A stretch of DNA of 64,000 nucleotides from Anthopleura xanthogrammica (taxonomy: Eukaryota > Cnidaria > Anthozoa > Actiniaria > Actiniidae). Below the pieces are notes generated by a model, which was not told where the DNA came from, did not search any database, and was given only the letters and a program-made list of their open reading frames with translations. Below are positions 1 to 13,100 of the stretch, one piece after another (position 1 is the stretch's first letter; each line of letters starts with the position of its first letter). Location: the NCBI GenBank assembly GCA_964019055.1, contig OZ025211.1, forward strand, positions 11,320,400 to 11,384,399, in the 5' to 3' direction. Both the position numbers and the translations under genes were made by a program.

Positions 1-1112
1 TGCCCTTCTTATCCTATTCTCTGTTCTTTGGACCAATGCGATAGCATATTGGTTGACAGAGTTTTCCAGCATTCTTGGAAGTCGAGAGCCTTGACCCATT
101 TTCCCACTTGCTTTGAAAACCAATGACTCCCACTCGTCAACCTTTGCATCAGCAGTTACGTTTATATCTGATTCAAACTTGTTAAAAATATTTCCCTTGA
201 CTCTGAATTTCACTTGGTGGTTTGTAATGTTAAGTATAACTGCCTTTTCCATTCCAAACAAAGTGACCATAGCTTTGAATCGCATTATCTTTTCAAATAC
301 GTCCAATTGGATCACTTCTCCCTCTTTGATCTGGAAAAGCCTTCCAAGACGGACATTTTTAGTTGGCGATAGGTGCAAAGATGGTAAAATGTTATGTTTA
401 GGTGGTGCAGGTTTCCTTTTCTTCGTTGGGCACGAGGTCGTGGTTGGAAAATTTGTCGCAGTTATCTTTGCCCTAACATTCAGTACACATAACCAGCCTA
501 CACAGACTTGTGACAGCATACCAAAAGAAACACCACTTAAGTGTTGAATGACAGGGGATCGCTGGGCATCATAATCTAACGACTTCGAAGATTCTAAGTC
601 ATTTCTGATTAATTGAAGTTTATTTTTCATTCTTGCTGTCTTTAAGCGTAAAGAAAACGTAGACATCAATGTTAAGATTTTCTCGATTTGGATTTCCAAG
701 CTTTTAACTATATTTTCGAACTGCCTTGCTTCCTTGTTTTTTAGAATTTCACTTCTCCCTATGATAGAATTAGCTTTCTTTACCAAATCATTCATACTTT
801 TGCCATATCTTTTAAGTTCTGCTCCATCTGCACTTAATTCGGGCACATCAATAGGAATATTTAATGCGGCAATCTGTATAGCAATATATCTCAAAACAGT
901 CAGTTTGATTTTCAGCCCTGGTGGGATTAGAATGTCGGTTTTACCGCCTCCTTTAATACCGTGGGTAATATTAACGTCCATTGTGTATTTATTGCCTTTT
1001 CGAAATGGTAAAATAAAGGGTGACAGCTTTGAACCTTGTAGAGGATTCTTTGACGATTCTAGCTGGAGCTCGATGCCCTGATGTTTTTTAGGACACGGCT
1101 TTTCCTTTTCAC
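1..1112 (-). CDS. Gene A, partial large exon (collinear with gene B 35700-39689)
   Basis: The reading frame is open from an acceptor at 1114-1113 (TTAG, then G) to the window edge, about 370 codons, with no stop. It starts [12 protein letters not shown] and has a helical, Lys/Glu-rich middle. Residues such as [10 protein letters not shown] and [12 protein letters not shown] align with [10 protein letters not shown] and [12 protein letters not shown] in gene B, so the exon is homologous although the first part has diverged. It contains a Val/Leu/Cys-rich stretch (near 475-520) that in isolation resembles a membrane segment but sits inside an otherwise soluble extracellular frame. The true end lies to the left of the window. 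Confidence 0.75.
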
Positions 1113-4100
1113 CTAATTCCAAAACCAATTTCAAGAATGTTAATAATTTAAGAAATACCATTGATTATTTAATTTAGTGTATGATTTTATCAAACCATCC
1201 AATGGAAATCATCAATAACTTGACTGTACAAAATATAGATATGACTTACCACCAAAGAAGAATTTTCCAGAAATTATTTTGGAGTTGAAGTTCATTAATT
1301 GTTCATAAGAATTTCCAACTTTAAGCAGGGTATTCATCTGTATCATACCTTTGACAGAACCCGATAATTTGCAAGTAAATTGTCTGGAGAATAGCTAAAA
1401 GAAAATGAAAAGAAAAAAGGAATACATTTTTTTTTACAGCTGCTATACATATTATATATAATTGTTTATTGATAATGCTCTATAATATTTTCAACATCTC
1501 ACCTTGCTAGGGCATTCAGACTTTATAAGAATGTTTCCTGAAATATTAAAAGCAACTTTCACTTGATTTCCTGCAATTCGAACATGTGTTTTGGCCTTCA
1601 TCCACACATCAAAGGGACTATCTTTAGTTTTTGCAGATGGATCCTGAATACCAAGACTTGATATACTAAAATTCCATCCAGCCTTGTTCATGTCTCTAAA
1701 GACTGCCATTTGATGAAATTTTTGCCGTGCTTCTGGTGAAAGATCAACAAATGTTTTACTTTGGCAAACATCAAGGGCCAAACAGACACGCTCTTTTGAT
1801 TTGAACGATTTTGTTTCATCGCCGATTTTGGCGTTGAATGCTATGCTAGGTTTGAAGAAAACACTTGAAGGAGACGTTGGAAGCTGTTCACACATTCCTG
1901 ATCCATCACTGATGAGTTTACCGACACTGACCATTAGGTTGGTAACATCAAAGACGTCATTGCTTTGATCAAGCTGCAACTGAATCCACGGTGGCAGGAC
2001 ACTTGACAGTGACCTAAAGATGGACCTTGGCAGTGCATCATTTTGAATAAACTCAAACAGGTAGTCTTTTGTCATAGGAATGGAGTGACACTTTCCATCT
2101 CTTACGAAGGACAAGTCCTTTCTGGCTGGTACGTTTTGAGATGACGTTTCTTCGATCTTGCTAAGTATCTTTTCCCTGGTAATTGAAAGTTCGTTCATGT
2201 CCACTCCGAAGAGAGAAATGGGAATTTTTAAGCTCTTGGTTCGTAAGTGAACTATACCTTCAGTTGATGTGTCACTCGGAGTACCCCATGGAAAAGTTGA
2301 AATTAGACGTGCATTACATTGGAACAAAGCTCTTGGTAACTCATGACAACCCTCTGGTAGATTCCCTTGCAATATCTTAAGTCTGTTATATACGTTATCC
2401 TTATTGACATTATCAGGACCAACAAATAGTGTGTTCTCCTCTGGAGCCTTAAAAACCTTTGCATCATCACCATCTAAAGTATAAGCAATTATGTGCAGCC
2501 CTGGTTTCTTGGGAACAAGAGTAAAGGCCGCCTGTCGAGACAGTTTTGGGATTCGTAACTCACTTTGTGGTTTCACCAAGATTGCTTGAGTTGATCTGAT
2601 GGTCACCCTAAGCTCATTCTTTGGTCTTGCATAAAGATGGTATACTTTAGACTCTTGGTTTGCCTTTAGTCTTTGATACGTTGGTGTGGTTATGATACCC
2701 ACTTCACACCGTGGACCTTCAAATCCAGTATCTTCACAGTTACAGAAAAAACCCTCTTCTCCTTTTGCAACACATTTTCCACCATGACGACAGGGATTAG
2801 GTTGACAAAATCTCAATTCTGAAAATTAGTTTCAATATCAAAATCTGTATTAATTCATAAGTTACACCAAAAATCGGTCTCTCAAAAGAAAAAGGCCCAT
2901 TTTCAACAAAATCTTTAAACTTCAGGACGTTCATGGGCAAAAGATCCCATTGTCAGATATTTTTTTTTTATTTTCATGATGAAATTACATCATATTAGAA
3001 GTAAAATGAGCAAATAAAAAATGGGTCCCCGACTTCGTTTAGCCGTCAGATTGCGTGGAAATCCTCCCTTTTAGCGGTAAAAACGGGCGAACAACGCAAA
3101 CATGGAAAGCTGGTTAAAAGAAGTCATAATTTACAGAAAAAAAAATCATTTAACCCCATTTTTCACAGAATTCTAGAGAATGACCCAATAATTGCATAGC
3201 ATTTAAGCTCCATGTTGAAAATAAAAAATAAAAAATGATATTGGGCTACAAGGTGGACTTGTAGCCTACACGTTAAGTGAAATTATGTTCACAAAACTCT
3301 GTGAATTATGCACAAAATATGTGATTTGGATTTGATCCCATCATCAGATTTTTTATTTTCCCCCCGACTTTGCTTCATTAAGCGCTATAAAAGTTTGAAG
3401 AACCAAAAGACTTGTTTTCTTGCCTATCAAAATATTCAAATGACGTCATCACGATGAGCGCATACACACAAGACTCGTGCGTAGAAAGGATGCGCGCGAA
3501 CAATGAGCGTCCTTAATACCAAAGCAAGCATCAAAAATAATTATTACACCACTTACTTGAACAGTTGAAGTTATTTAAATTCCAGACCGCAAACCCCGGC
3601 AAACTATCGAGTACACACGTTGCTTTACTTCCGATACCATGGTTGTTGCTGTAAAAGCCTTTCTCACATTCCAGTGAACATTTTGAATTTAATGATGTTT
3701 TACATGGCAAAACAACCTCGGCATTGTCCGGTGCGGAAAGCTTGGGACATCGCTTAACTAAACAAGTAATAAGAAAGAAATTATTATCTTCTTGTTATAA
3801 TAAGGTGTTTTTCTCTTTCATTCAAAATCTCTTACATTCACATCAATATATTTCATCAATACATATGCAAAACACTACATAATAGCAATAGAAATAGCAA
3901 CACTTTATTGGTATATTGCATTACGTAAGGAATTTTCATCTCGTATGCAAACTGTTTATCCCAAGAATTCTCACCTTGATTTACACAGGGTTTTTTTAAA
4001 TAACAATCTTGTCATATAATTATAGAGAGAGTCCGAAAATAGAGTACAATTAATGTCTAATTTTCACTGAAATATATATACACCTATTTCAATTAACGTT

Positions 4101-7100
4101 GATAATGGGAGATCTGAAATGGTGGATTGAATTTTCATGTCATAAATATTGCAAATACATAGTTGCAATCACGCTTCAATGGTATTGAATTGCTAATTTG
4201 TCTCACTTGTCACATTACTTCACAAAAATTCATGTTGACACCCACCAATTCCTATTGGTCTCAGATCGACCATTCCAGATCTCCCCGTTATCAACGTTAA
4301 TTGAAATAGGCGTACCACAATGATGTCATCATGTACCTTTACATACTGTTCTTTTGCCACTCCACTTTCCTGATGGAAGGCAAGTTCTTTCTTTTGAACC
4401 AATCAAGTCATATACAGAATCACACCTTATAATGCACTTTGATCCAGTAGCAAAGCCATTACATTTCATGCTACCATGAACTGGATTTTCGATAGACGCG
4501 CATGGAAGTGCTAGTGATTAAAAACAAATATATTTAACAATCATTCACCGAAGTCGAGGTGATTATCGATGAATATTTACCGAGCTGCGAGTCTTAGTAT
4601 CATTACACAGGGGATTATTCGAAAATATCGATTTATTTCTAAAATGTTTTTTTTTTTTGTATTTTTAAAGAGCGAGGCTTTATCAACAAACAAAGCGCGC
4701 GCAATACTATAATCATCTGTAGGTGATTTCAGAGAAATATTCCGAAATTCTCGACCAATCAGCGCGCGCGATTTTCTATAATCACCTGGGTAACGATGCT
4801 AAATATATATAATGATAAATATATTGAATGAATTAATTGGAGATTGAAGACTGACCTCGACATGTTCTCTTATCTGGAGTTAGTCTGTAACCAGGCCCGC
4901 AATAGCAGACGTATGAGCCAATGACGTTGTGACATTTTTGATCACATTTGTGAGCCCCATTCTCGCATTCATCCACATCTATCGAAATACAAAAGTATTG
5001 CACTGCAGGATATATACTGAATAAACTAGAAAAGAAATTGTGACAGCCATACCTATGCAGACCTTTCCAGATGACTGTAATCGGAATCCACGTTTACACG
5101 AGCAGATGTATGAGCCAACAGTGTTCTGGCACAACTGCTCACAATCATTGCTAAGGATGCATTCATTGATGTCTAAGGAATAGAAATAATTTATCAGCAA
5201 CCATGGAACTAAAAACAAATCATGCGTTTAAACTTGTTTTCTCCGAATTGCGGATTTGGCGCAAGGATTTCAACCCTGTCCAGTGAGAACGAAGTTGTTA
5301 CGAAAACTAGAAACGTTAAGGAAATTCGAACTGGTTGTTAGAAGAGAGAGATGGCCTTATGCTCCCGTACAGAGCCTTACGTTGAGTAAGTTTAATGCAG
5401 TCAGTCATACAATGAGATTTTAAAAGTACCTGAGCAGCGAAATTTGTCGTCATTTAGGACGTATCCTTTTGGGCACGCGCATAAGTAGCCTCCTACAATG
5501 TTGTTACACTTCATTTGACAAGGGTTAGCCAGGCTACACTCGTCAACATCTAGAAATCAATGATAAAACAATAAATGATAACGTACTTTCATGTATACAC
5601 CTCAGGTATATGGTCCCGGTATTAAAGGATTTAAAAAAATGCAAATGGCAAGTTCTTGGTTGCGTTGCCAAACGGTCATTGCTGTGCTAGTACTAGTACT
5701 TGTAGAATCACTTCCCGGGCTGTACTTCACATGTGAGTAGCTGTTTGTTGGTTCTTTCCTGTGATTTGAGCGCTTTTCTCCGGGTTCCGCAAAAATCAAC
5801 TTCTAGATTCCAGTTCGATCTGGCGTCGAATACTGTAGTCATGAGCGTCAAGGTCATGCCCCGGGGGGGGGGGGGGGGTACTCCCTATAATGGACTATAC
5901 GGGGATGCTCCGCCCGAAAGGGGTACTTTTTTCAGGCCGCACATATAGCAAAGGGGTGAAAATTAGTGAGTTTTGGTATAAAAAGGGGTAGATTTTCTAC
6001 AAAGGTATATGAAAGGGGTACTTTTTGAAGCAAAAAGGTATAAAAAGGGGTACTTTTTCGCTGAAATTTGGTATAGAAAAGGGTAAGGGGTCGAGAGTCC
6101 GGGCGGAGCATCCCCGTATGAAACGACCCGAAGTACCCCCCGGGGGTTATGCAGGAGCCTGACCAGTTTCATTTGCGATATTTATTACAATGAAAGCATA
6201 TTCTTAGCGTTGGCTGCCACAAACGTACCAATACATCTTCTACGGTTTGTATGTAGTTTGAATCCCAAACGACATCGGCATCTAAAGGTACCATAAGCAT
6301 TCAGGCAAATTTGACTACAACCTCCATTGTTTGTTGAACACTCATTATTGTCTGCAACATAAACATTATTAGAAGTTAAAAATAGGAAACTTGGTTAAGA
6401 TGATTATTCTAATAAAATAATACGCAATGCCTGTTTTATTTATTTTTTCTTCGGGAAGCACGATGCGGTCGCCAATGCGACCCGGGTTCGACTCCCGCCT
6501 TGCCTCCTACGTTGACGTTATTTGGGTCGTCACGCAACGGCGTGACCGACTCCAAGGAAGGCTGCACAGGAGGCTAAGTCCCGCCGGGCTCGATGTCGTA
6601 TGTGAGTAGAGTTATTTATTGATCCTTTCTTGTGCTTTTGTGTTTTTTCTCTGGGTTCTCAAGTTTTCCTCCCAATCAAAAATCAACTTCCAAATTCAAA
6701 TTTGATACAGGGCTTCACAGTAATTGTATTTTAGCTCTGTTGGGAGTGTACCACGCTGTGATACACCAGCCAATTCAAAGTTTGATAGATTTCTCTCTCT
6801 TTTTTCATTTTTTTCTTCTTCTTATAATTATTATTTCTGATTGAGCGTGGCTCGAATCCACCCACGCTGAAGGTCCACATATATTCATAAGCAAAGAGAG
6901 ATCTAGAAAAAGAGAAAATGTGAGAGTTCATACCTTTACATGTGACTCGATCTTCTGATAGGTGAAAACCTCTCATGCAATTACATGAATAGGACCCTAG
7001 TTTATTGTAACACATTGCTGAACAATCATTTGTAACTGGTGAGAGACACTCATCGATATCTAAAGATGGAGCAAAAATATCATTATTCAATGGTTAAACA

Positions 7101-10100
7101 GTTTCTGAAAACAAGTCACTGAGGAAAGTTGGACGGCAGGATGTATTGCTTTTTTCTCTATATTGTAGATGTGAGAATTTATTTTATTGAGAAAACCACA
7201 TAAGATAATAAAATGAAAACTTTAAAGCTCCATCTCAAATTGTTTGGCGAAAAGTAGGAAAACAAACCACTTTCTACTATAAAACATAATTTAGTGCACT
7301 TTGAATTTTTTCTAGTAATCATAATTTGAGGCTTCTTATGTGTGTGTCAAACAATTTTCTGAAATGTTTGCAATTTTAATCTATAACACATTGATTTTTT
7401 AGGAATTTCACTTGGGAAATTGGCCGCTTTTTGCCATGTTTCCATAGCAACTTAATTGGGAGTAAAATTACAGAGTAAAATTAACGCTCTAATTGTACTC
7501 CTCTCGACCAATCAGAATCAAGAAATTTTGTTGAGTGTACTATAAGGCACAAAAAAATGTGGTTTTCTATAAAAAAAATTCAATCCCAAAAACTACTTAG
7601 GGATGCAAATGATTAAAAACCGCACGCAGTGCATCGATTTGTATTGTATACATAGCAATTTACCACTGAGGCGGGAAATTAACCATTAATTTTACAATGA
7701 TGGCAAAAGGCTGCTTCCAAACGGCGTGTTATAAGCGGCTTATTTTCCTGTCTCAGTGATGATTTGCTATACAATACAGGTCAATGCAGTGTGTTAGGAT
7801 TTTGCTAATTTGCATCCCTAACGCCCGTATGTGGAATAATTATATTACATGAAATATATAAGCAGTACTATTGTGCGATGCATTCAAGTATATCGACCAG
7901 ACGTAACTAGTGGTGAATGGAAATTGCCAAAACAAACAGACAAATATATATTAGCATATAATTCCAGTATCATAATATATACCTGCACAAAGTGTAGAAT
8001 GTACGAGTCTAAAGCCCTTGCCACATGAACATCTATAGTTTCCAACTGTGTTAGTGCAAACTGCTCTGCACGTACTTGGAGTTAGTTCGTCATTAGCACA
8101 TCGGCATCGAGGATCTTGAATTTTTTCGCATTCGTTGAAATCTATGAGTTAATAAAACAAACTTAATACAATATTACTTGGGGATTGGCAGAACACCCGA
8201 TAAGTGTTCGCTACGCGTCGTGCTTCTGATAACTCTCTATTCTGCCAGTCCCCGCGCGCGTGCTTTGTAATTGCATACAGCACGCCTGCGCGTTTTCTAT
8301 TTCTTCAATAATGGAGCTTTACTATTTTCCTTACCTCCTTTCAAAATTACCCTTGTCTCTTAATCTGTCTTATTTGCATGCTTTGACTAGAATACCGACC
8401 ATTAACTACGAACTATAACAGGCCACAAATTATTACACACTCGCACCCCAAGTATAGAGTTTTGTCTGAGCTGTGAACTAAACCACAAGCTTGTGTATTG
8501 TTATAATTAAGTACTTACCTGTGCACGTGTTCTTGAAAACTTTATGTGGAATATATCCTCTCCTGCAACCGCATACATAGGATCCTGGGGTATTAGTACA
8601 GGTCTGCTGACAATTACCATTCGACTGATAACATTCATTCACATCTAAAAAAAATTAAAATAAACAAAAACGCTGTTTTGGTCTATTTTGCCAGTATTTG
8701 GTACGAAGTCTTTTTCTGACGTTGTTATCCAAGTCATCACTTGTCAATTTGTTTTATAACAAAAGTACGAGAATACAACGACCCCGAACTCATTTTTCTA
8801 CCTTCCTAGTTACTGTTGCTACGTCAGAACAAGCTAAAACGTGTTTTTGAAATACAGCATGCAACAGACACCGATTGCTAAAAAAATGAAATGTCTGTCT
8901 TAAAATAAATGCATTTTCACTGAGATAAATTAGGAAAAAAATCGATAACTACTAAAAAATATCCTGAATTCGAGTTTATTTGTCGGAAAGTCTAAATTTA
9001 ATAACCTTGGCTGTTATGTCACAGCGTGGGACAATCACACAAAACACTAACTAGCAGAAGTTCATACTAGGTAAAAGCCCAAGGAGCGAATTAGAATTTA
9101 GAAGTTGGTTTTTGCGGAGGAAAAAAAACTGGAGAACCCGGAGAAAAACCCTTGAAGCAGAGAACCAAAAAACCACTCTACTCACATACGACACCGAGCC
9201 CGACGGGATTCGAACCCAGGTCGCATTGGTGCTTCCCCATTGGGTAAACTACCCATTGATTGGTGGTCACTCAAGCAAAGTGTATTGGGGTTCATTGGGT
9301 GTTTGGTAAGACAGGGTTGAGAACTCCTTTCCCATGTCACCTTGCCTTCCACTATTAAATACACAAACCACAACCTTCCCTTTTCGCTCCAAGACAGCCC
9401 CACCTTTTCTAAGATCGTACAAAGTACCATTGTATATATAAATTTACCTCTTTCGCACATATAACCTGACCAGCCAGCAAAACATTGACATCTGTCTGCC
9501 CCAACGCATTTTCCATGTTTGCATCCATGCCTACAAATAGCTAATCGTGACGAAAAATAGCGAGACATTATTTAATGTTAGTTCTATTTCTGAATTCTAG
9601 ACATGAACACTTACGTATATTGCAGATTTTTGCATTGCCCATAACTCTTGCTCTCCATCCATAACAGCAGTAGAGACTGTCAACTGGTTTCGCTACTGTT
9701 AGAATAACATACTTGGACCTGGTTGCTGTCCTGAAAGAGGAACGCGTCATCCTATAATTTATGCTTTCACGTGCACTATTGCGGCTATAACCATTTATAC
9801 TACCATCAATTTCATATTTCAAGAGGAAGGGAGAAATCATTATTATGTGATCACTACCACTAAAATCAAGTACATCGTCAAGATGTGCCAAATTCAAAAC
9901 GGTTACGTAATGAAGTAATGAAGATCAATGAAGATCAATGAAGATCAATGAAGATCAATGAAGGTCAATGAAGTTCAATGAAGGTCAATGAAGGTCAATG
10001 AAGATCAATGAAGGTCAATGAAGGTCAGTGAAGGTCAATGAAGGTCAATGAAGACCAATGAAGATCAATGAAGGTCAATGAAGGTCAATGAAGACCAATG

Positions 10101-13100
10101 AAGACCAATGAAGACCAATGAAGATCAATGAAGGTCAATGAAGGTCAATGAAGGTCAATGAAGGTCAATGAAGATCAATGAAGATCAATGAAGATCAATG
10201 AAGGTCAATAAAGGTCAATAAAGGTCAATGAAGGTCAATGAAGGTCAATGAAGGTCAATGAAGGTCAATGAAGGTCAATGAAGGTCAATGAAGGTCAATG
10301 AAGGTCAATGAAGGTCAATGAAAATCAATGAAGGTCAATGAAGGTCAATGAAGGTCAATGAAGGTCAATGAAGGTCAATGAAGGTCAATGAAGATCAATC
10401 AAGGTCAATGAAGATCAATGAAGGTCAATGAAGGTCAATGAAGATCAATGAAGATCAATGAAGGTCAATGAAGGTCAATGAAAATCAAAGAAAATCAATG
10501 AAAATCAATGAAAATCAATGAAAATCAATGAAGATCAATGAAGATCAATGAAGATCAATGTAGATCAATGAAGATCAATAAAGTTCAATGCATGAAAATC
10601 AATGAAAATCAATGAAAATCAATGAAAATCAATGAAAATCAATGAAAATCAATGAAAATCAATGAAAATCAATGAAAATCAATGAAAATCAATGAAAATC
10701 AATGAAAATCAATGAAAATCAATGAAAATCAATGAAAATCAATGAAAATCAATGAAAATCAATGAAAATCAATGAAAATCAATGAAAATCAATGAAAATC
10801 AATGAAAATCAATGAAAATCAATGAAAATCAATGAAAATCAATGAAAATCAATGAAAATCAATGAAAATCAATGAAAATCAATGAAGTTCAATGAAGATC
10901 AATGAAGATCAATAAAAATCAATGAAAATCAATGAAAATCAATGAAAATCAATGAAAATCAATGAAAATCAATGAAAATCAATGAAAATCAATGAAAATC
11001 AATGAAAATCAATGAAAATCAATGAAAATCAATGAAAATCAATGAAGGTCAATGAAAATCAATGAAGATTAATGTAGATCAATGAAGATCAATGAAGATC
11101 AATGAAGATCAATAAAGTTCAATGCATGAAAATCAATGAAAATCAATGAAAATCAATGAAAATCAATGAAAATCAATGAAAATCAATGAAAATCAATGAA
11201 AATCAATGAAAATCAATGAAAATCAATGAAAATCAATGAAAATCAATGAAAATCAATGAAAATCAATGAAAATCAATGAAAATCAATGAAAATCAATGAA
11301 AATCAATGAAAATCAATGAAAATCAATGAAAATCAATGAAAATCAATGAAAATCAATGAAAATCAATGAAAATCAATGAAATTCAATGAAGATCAATGAA
11401 AATCAATGAAAGTCAATGAAAATCAATGAAAGTCAATGAAAGTCAATGAAAATCAATGAAAATCAATGAAAATCAATGAAAATCAATGACAATCAATGAA
11501 GATCAATGAAGATCAATGAAAATCAATGAAGATCAATGAAGGTCAATGAAGGTCAATAAAAATCAATGAAAATCAATGAAAATGAATGAAAATCAATGAA
11601 AATCAATGAAAATCAATGAAAATCAATGAAAATCAATGAAAATCAATGAAAATCAATGAAAATCAATGAAAATCAATGAAATTCAATGAAAGTCAATGAA
11701 AATCAATGAAAGTCAATGAAAATCAATGAAAATCAATGAAAATCAATGAAAATCAATGAAAATCAATGAAGATCAATGAAGATCAATGAAAATCAATGAA
11801 GATCAATGAAGGTCAATGAAGGTCAATAAAAATCAATGAAAATCAATGAAAATCAATGAAGATCAATGAAGATCAATGAAAATCAATGAAAATCAATGAA
11901 AATCAATGAAAATCAACGAAAAACGATGAATAACGATGAAAAACGATGAAAATCAATGAAAATTATTATAAATCAATAAAAAATATTAAAAATCAATGAA
12001 AATCAATCAATAAATAAGAATAAATAATAAATAAAATCTCAAAATATCGTACCTGCTTTCAGTGCAGCGCCAAAAGCCGAATATACCACATGACGTCTTT
12101 CTGATGTCTTGGAAATGAGACACCTTAAAAGCTTGCACAGGCTCATTTGCTACGACCGTTTTTTTGCAGACATTTGATCTGTAAGAAATATTTGATAGCC
12201 TCATCAGTCAATATTAATTTGACATAAATCTTACTTTCCTTCTCGTGCAAGAAAGTCCCTCCATGTCATTATTGCATATTGAGAAAAGTTCAGTAGACTT
12301 GTGGTATTTAGATGATGACAATGAATTATCAATAGAGGAGGGACGGAGGTGGTGATCAAAATTCGTAGGTAACTCCCCAGGACATAAGCAAAAATTACTG
12401 ACGATGACACTAATTTACTGATTTAGAAAGACTTGGCTGAACTGAAACTTGCATGCATGGGCATTCTTGTAAGCAACGATAACTGCTTTGAATCAAACCG
12501 CACTACCTTAATTATGATAAACATGATATGCATATGATGATGGAATAAGAAATGTATATGTGATCGTACCATGCTGAGCCCCAGATGGGAATCGAACCCA
12601 CAACCCTCCATCCCACATTTCACACTACCTTCATTCTAAATGATAACGCCTAAGTTGCTTCTAAAGAATGTACACCCACACAAAGTGCTCAAATTACACA
12701 AAGCACGCAATCATTCACACCCCTTTGAGAAAGCCTTTTATCTACTCATTCTTTTCTCATTTCAGGCGACGTATTACTGATTCCCCTGACTTCTTCAAAG
12801 TTCCCCTTGAGCCCCTCTCAAACACAAGGACGTATGTACTGTCTCGCCCTTTTAGTTGCAAGTGCGATTCGGTGCAAGTTAGTAATTCCCTTAAATATCA
12901 ATTATGTTGTCTGCTATTTGCGCTTGAGCGAAACATAAGCTAACATGGATACGATTCCAACAATGACTTACGAATTGAAATGAGTCAGCAATAGTTAGGT
13001 CTAACGAAATGTCTCACTTTAAAAAAAACAGTACACAACTGAATGATTCATAGTGATATAAATATGTAACATAAATTGGGTATTATTGCCAACATTTCAT

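Noticed and set aside
9909..12008. Possible CRISPR-like array
   Set aside because: Ten-base units without spacers in an animal intron; it is a minisatellite.
12181..12420. Signal-peptide exon for gene A directly before EMI part 1
   Set aside because: Short ATG frames here lack a hydrophobic core and a phase-2 donor; the exon at 13206-13103 meets both requirements.
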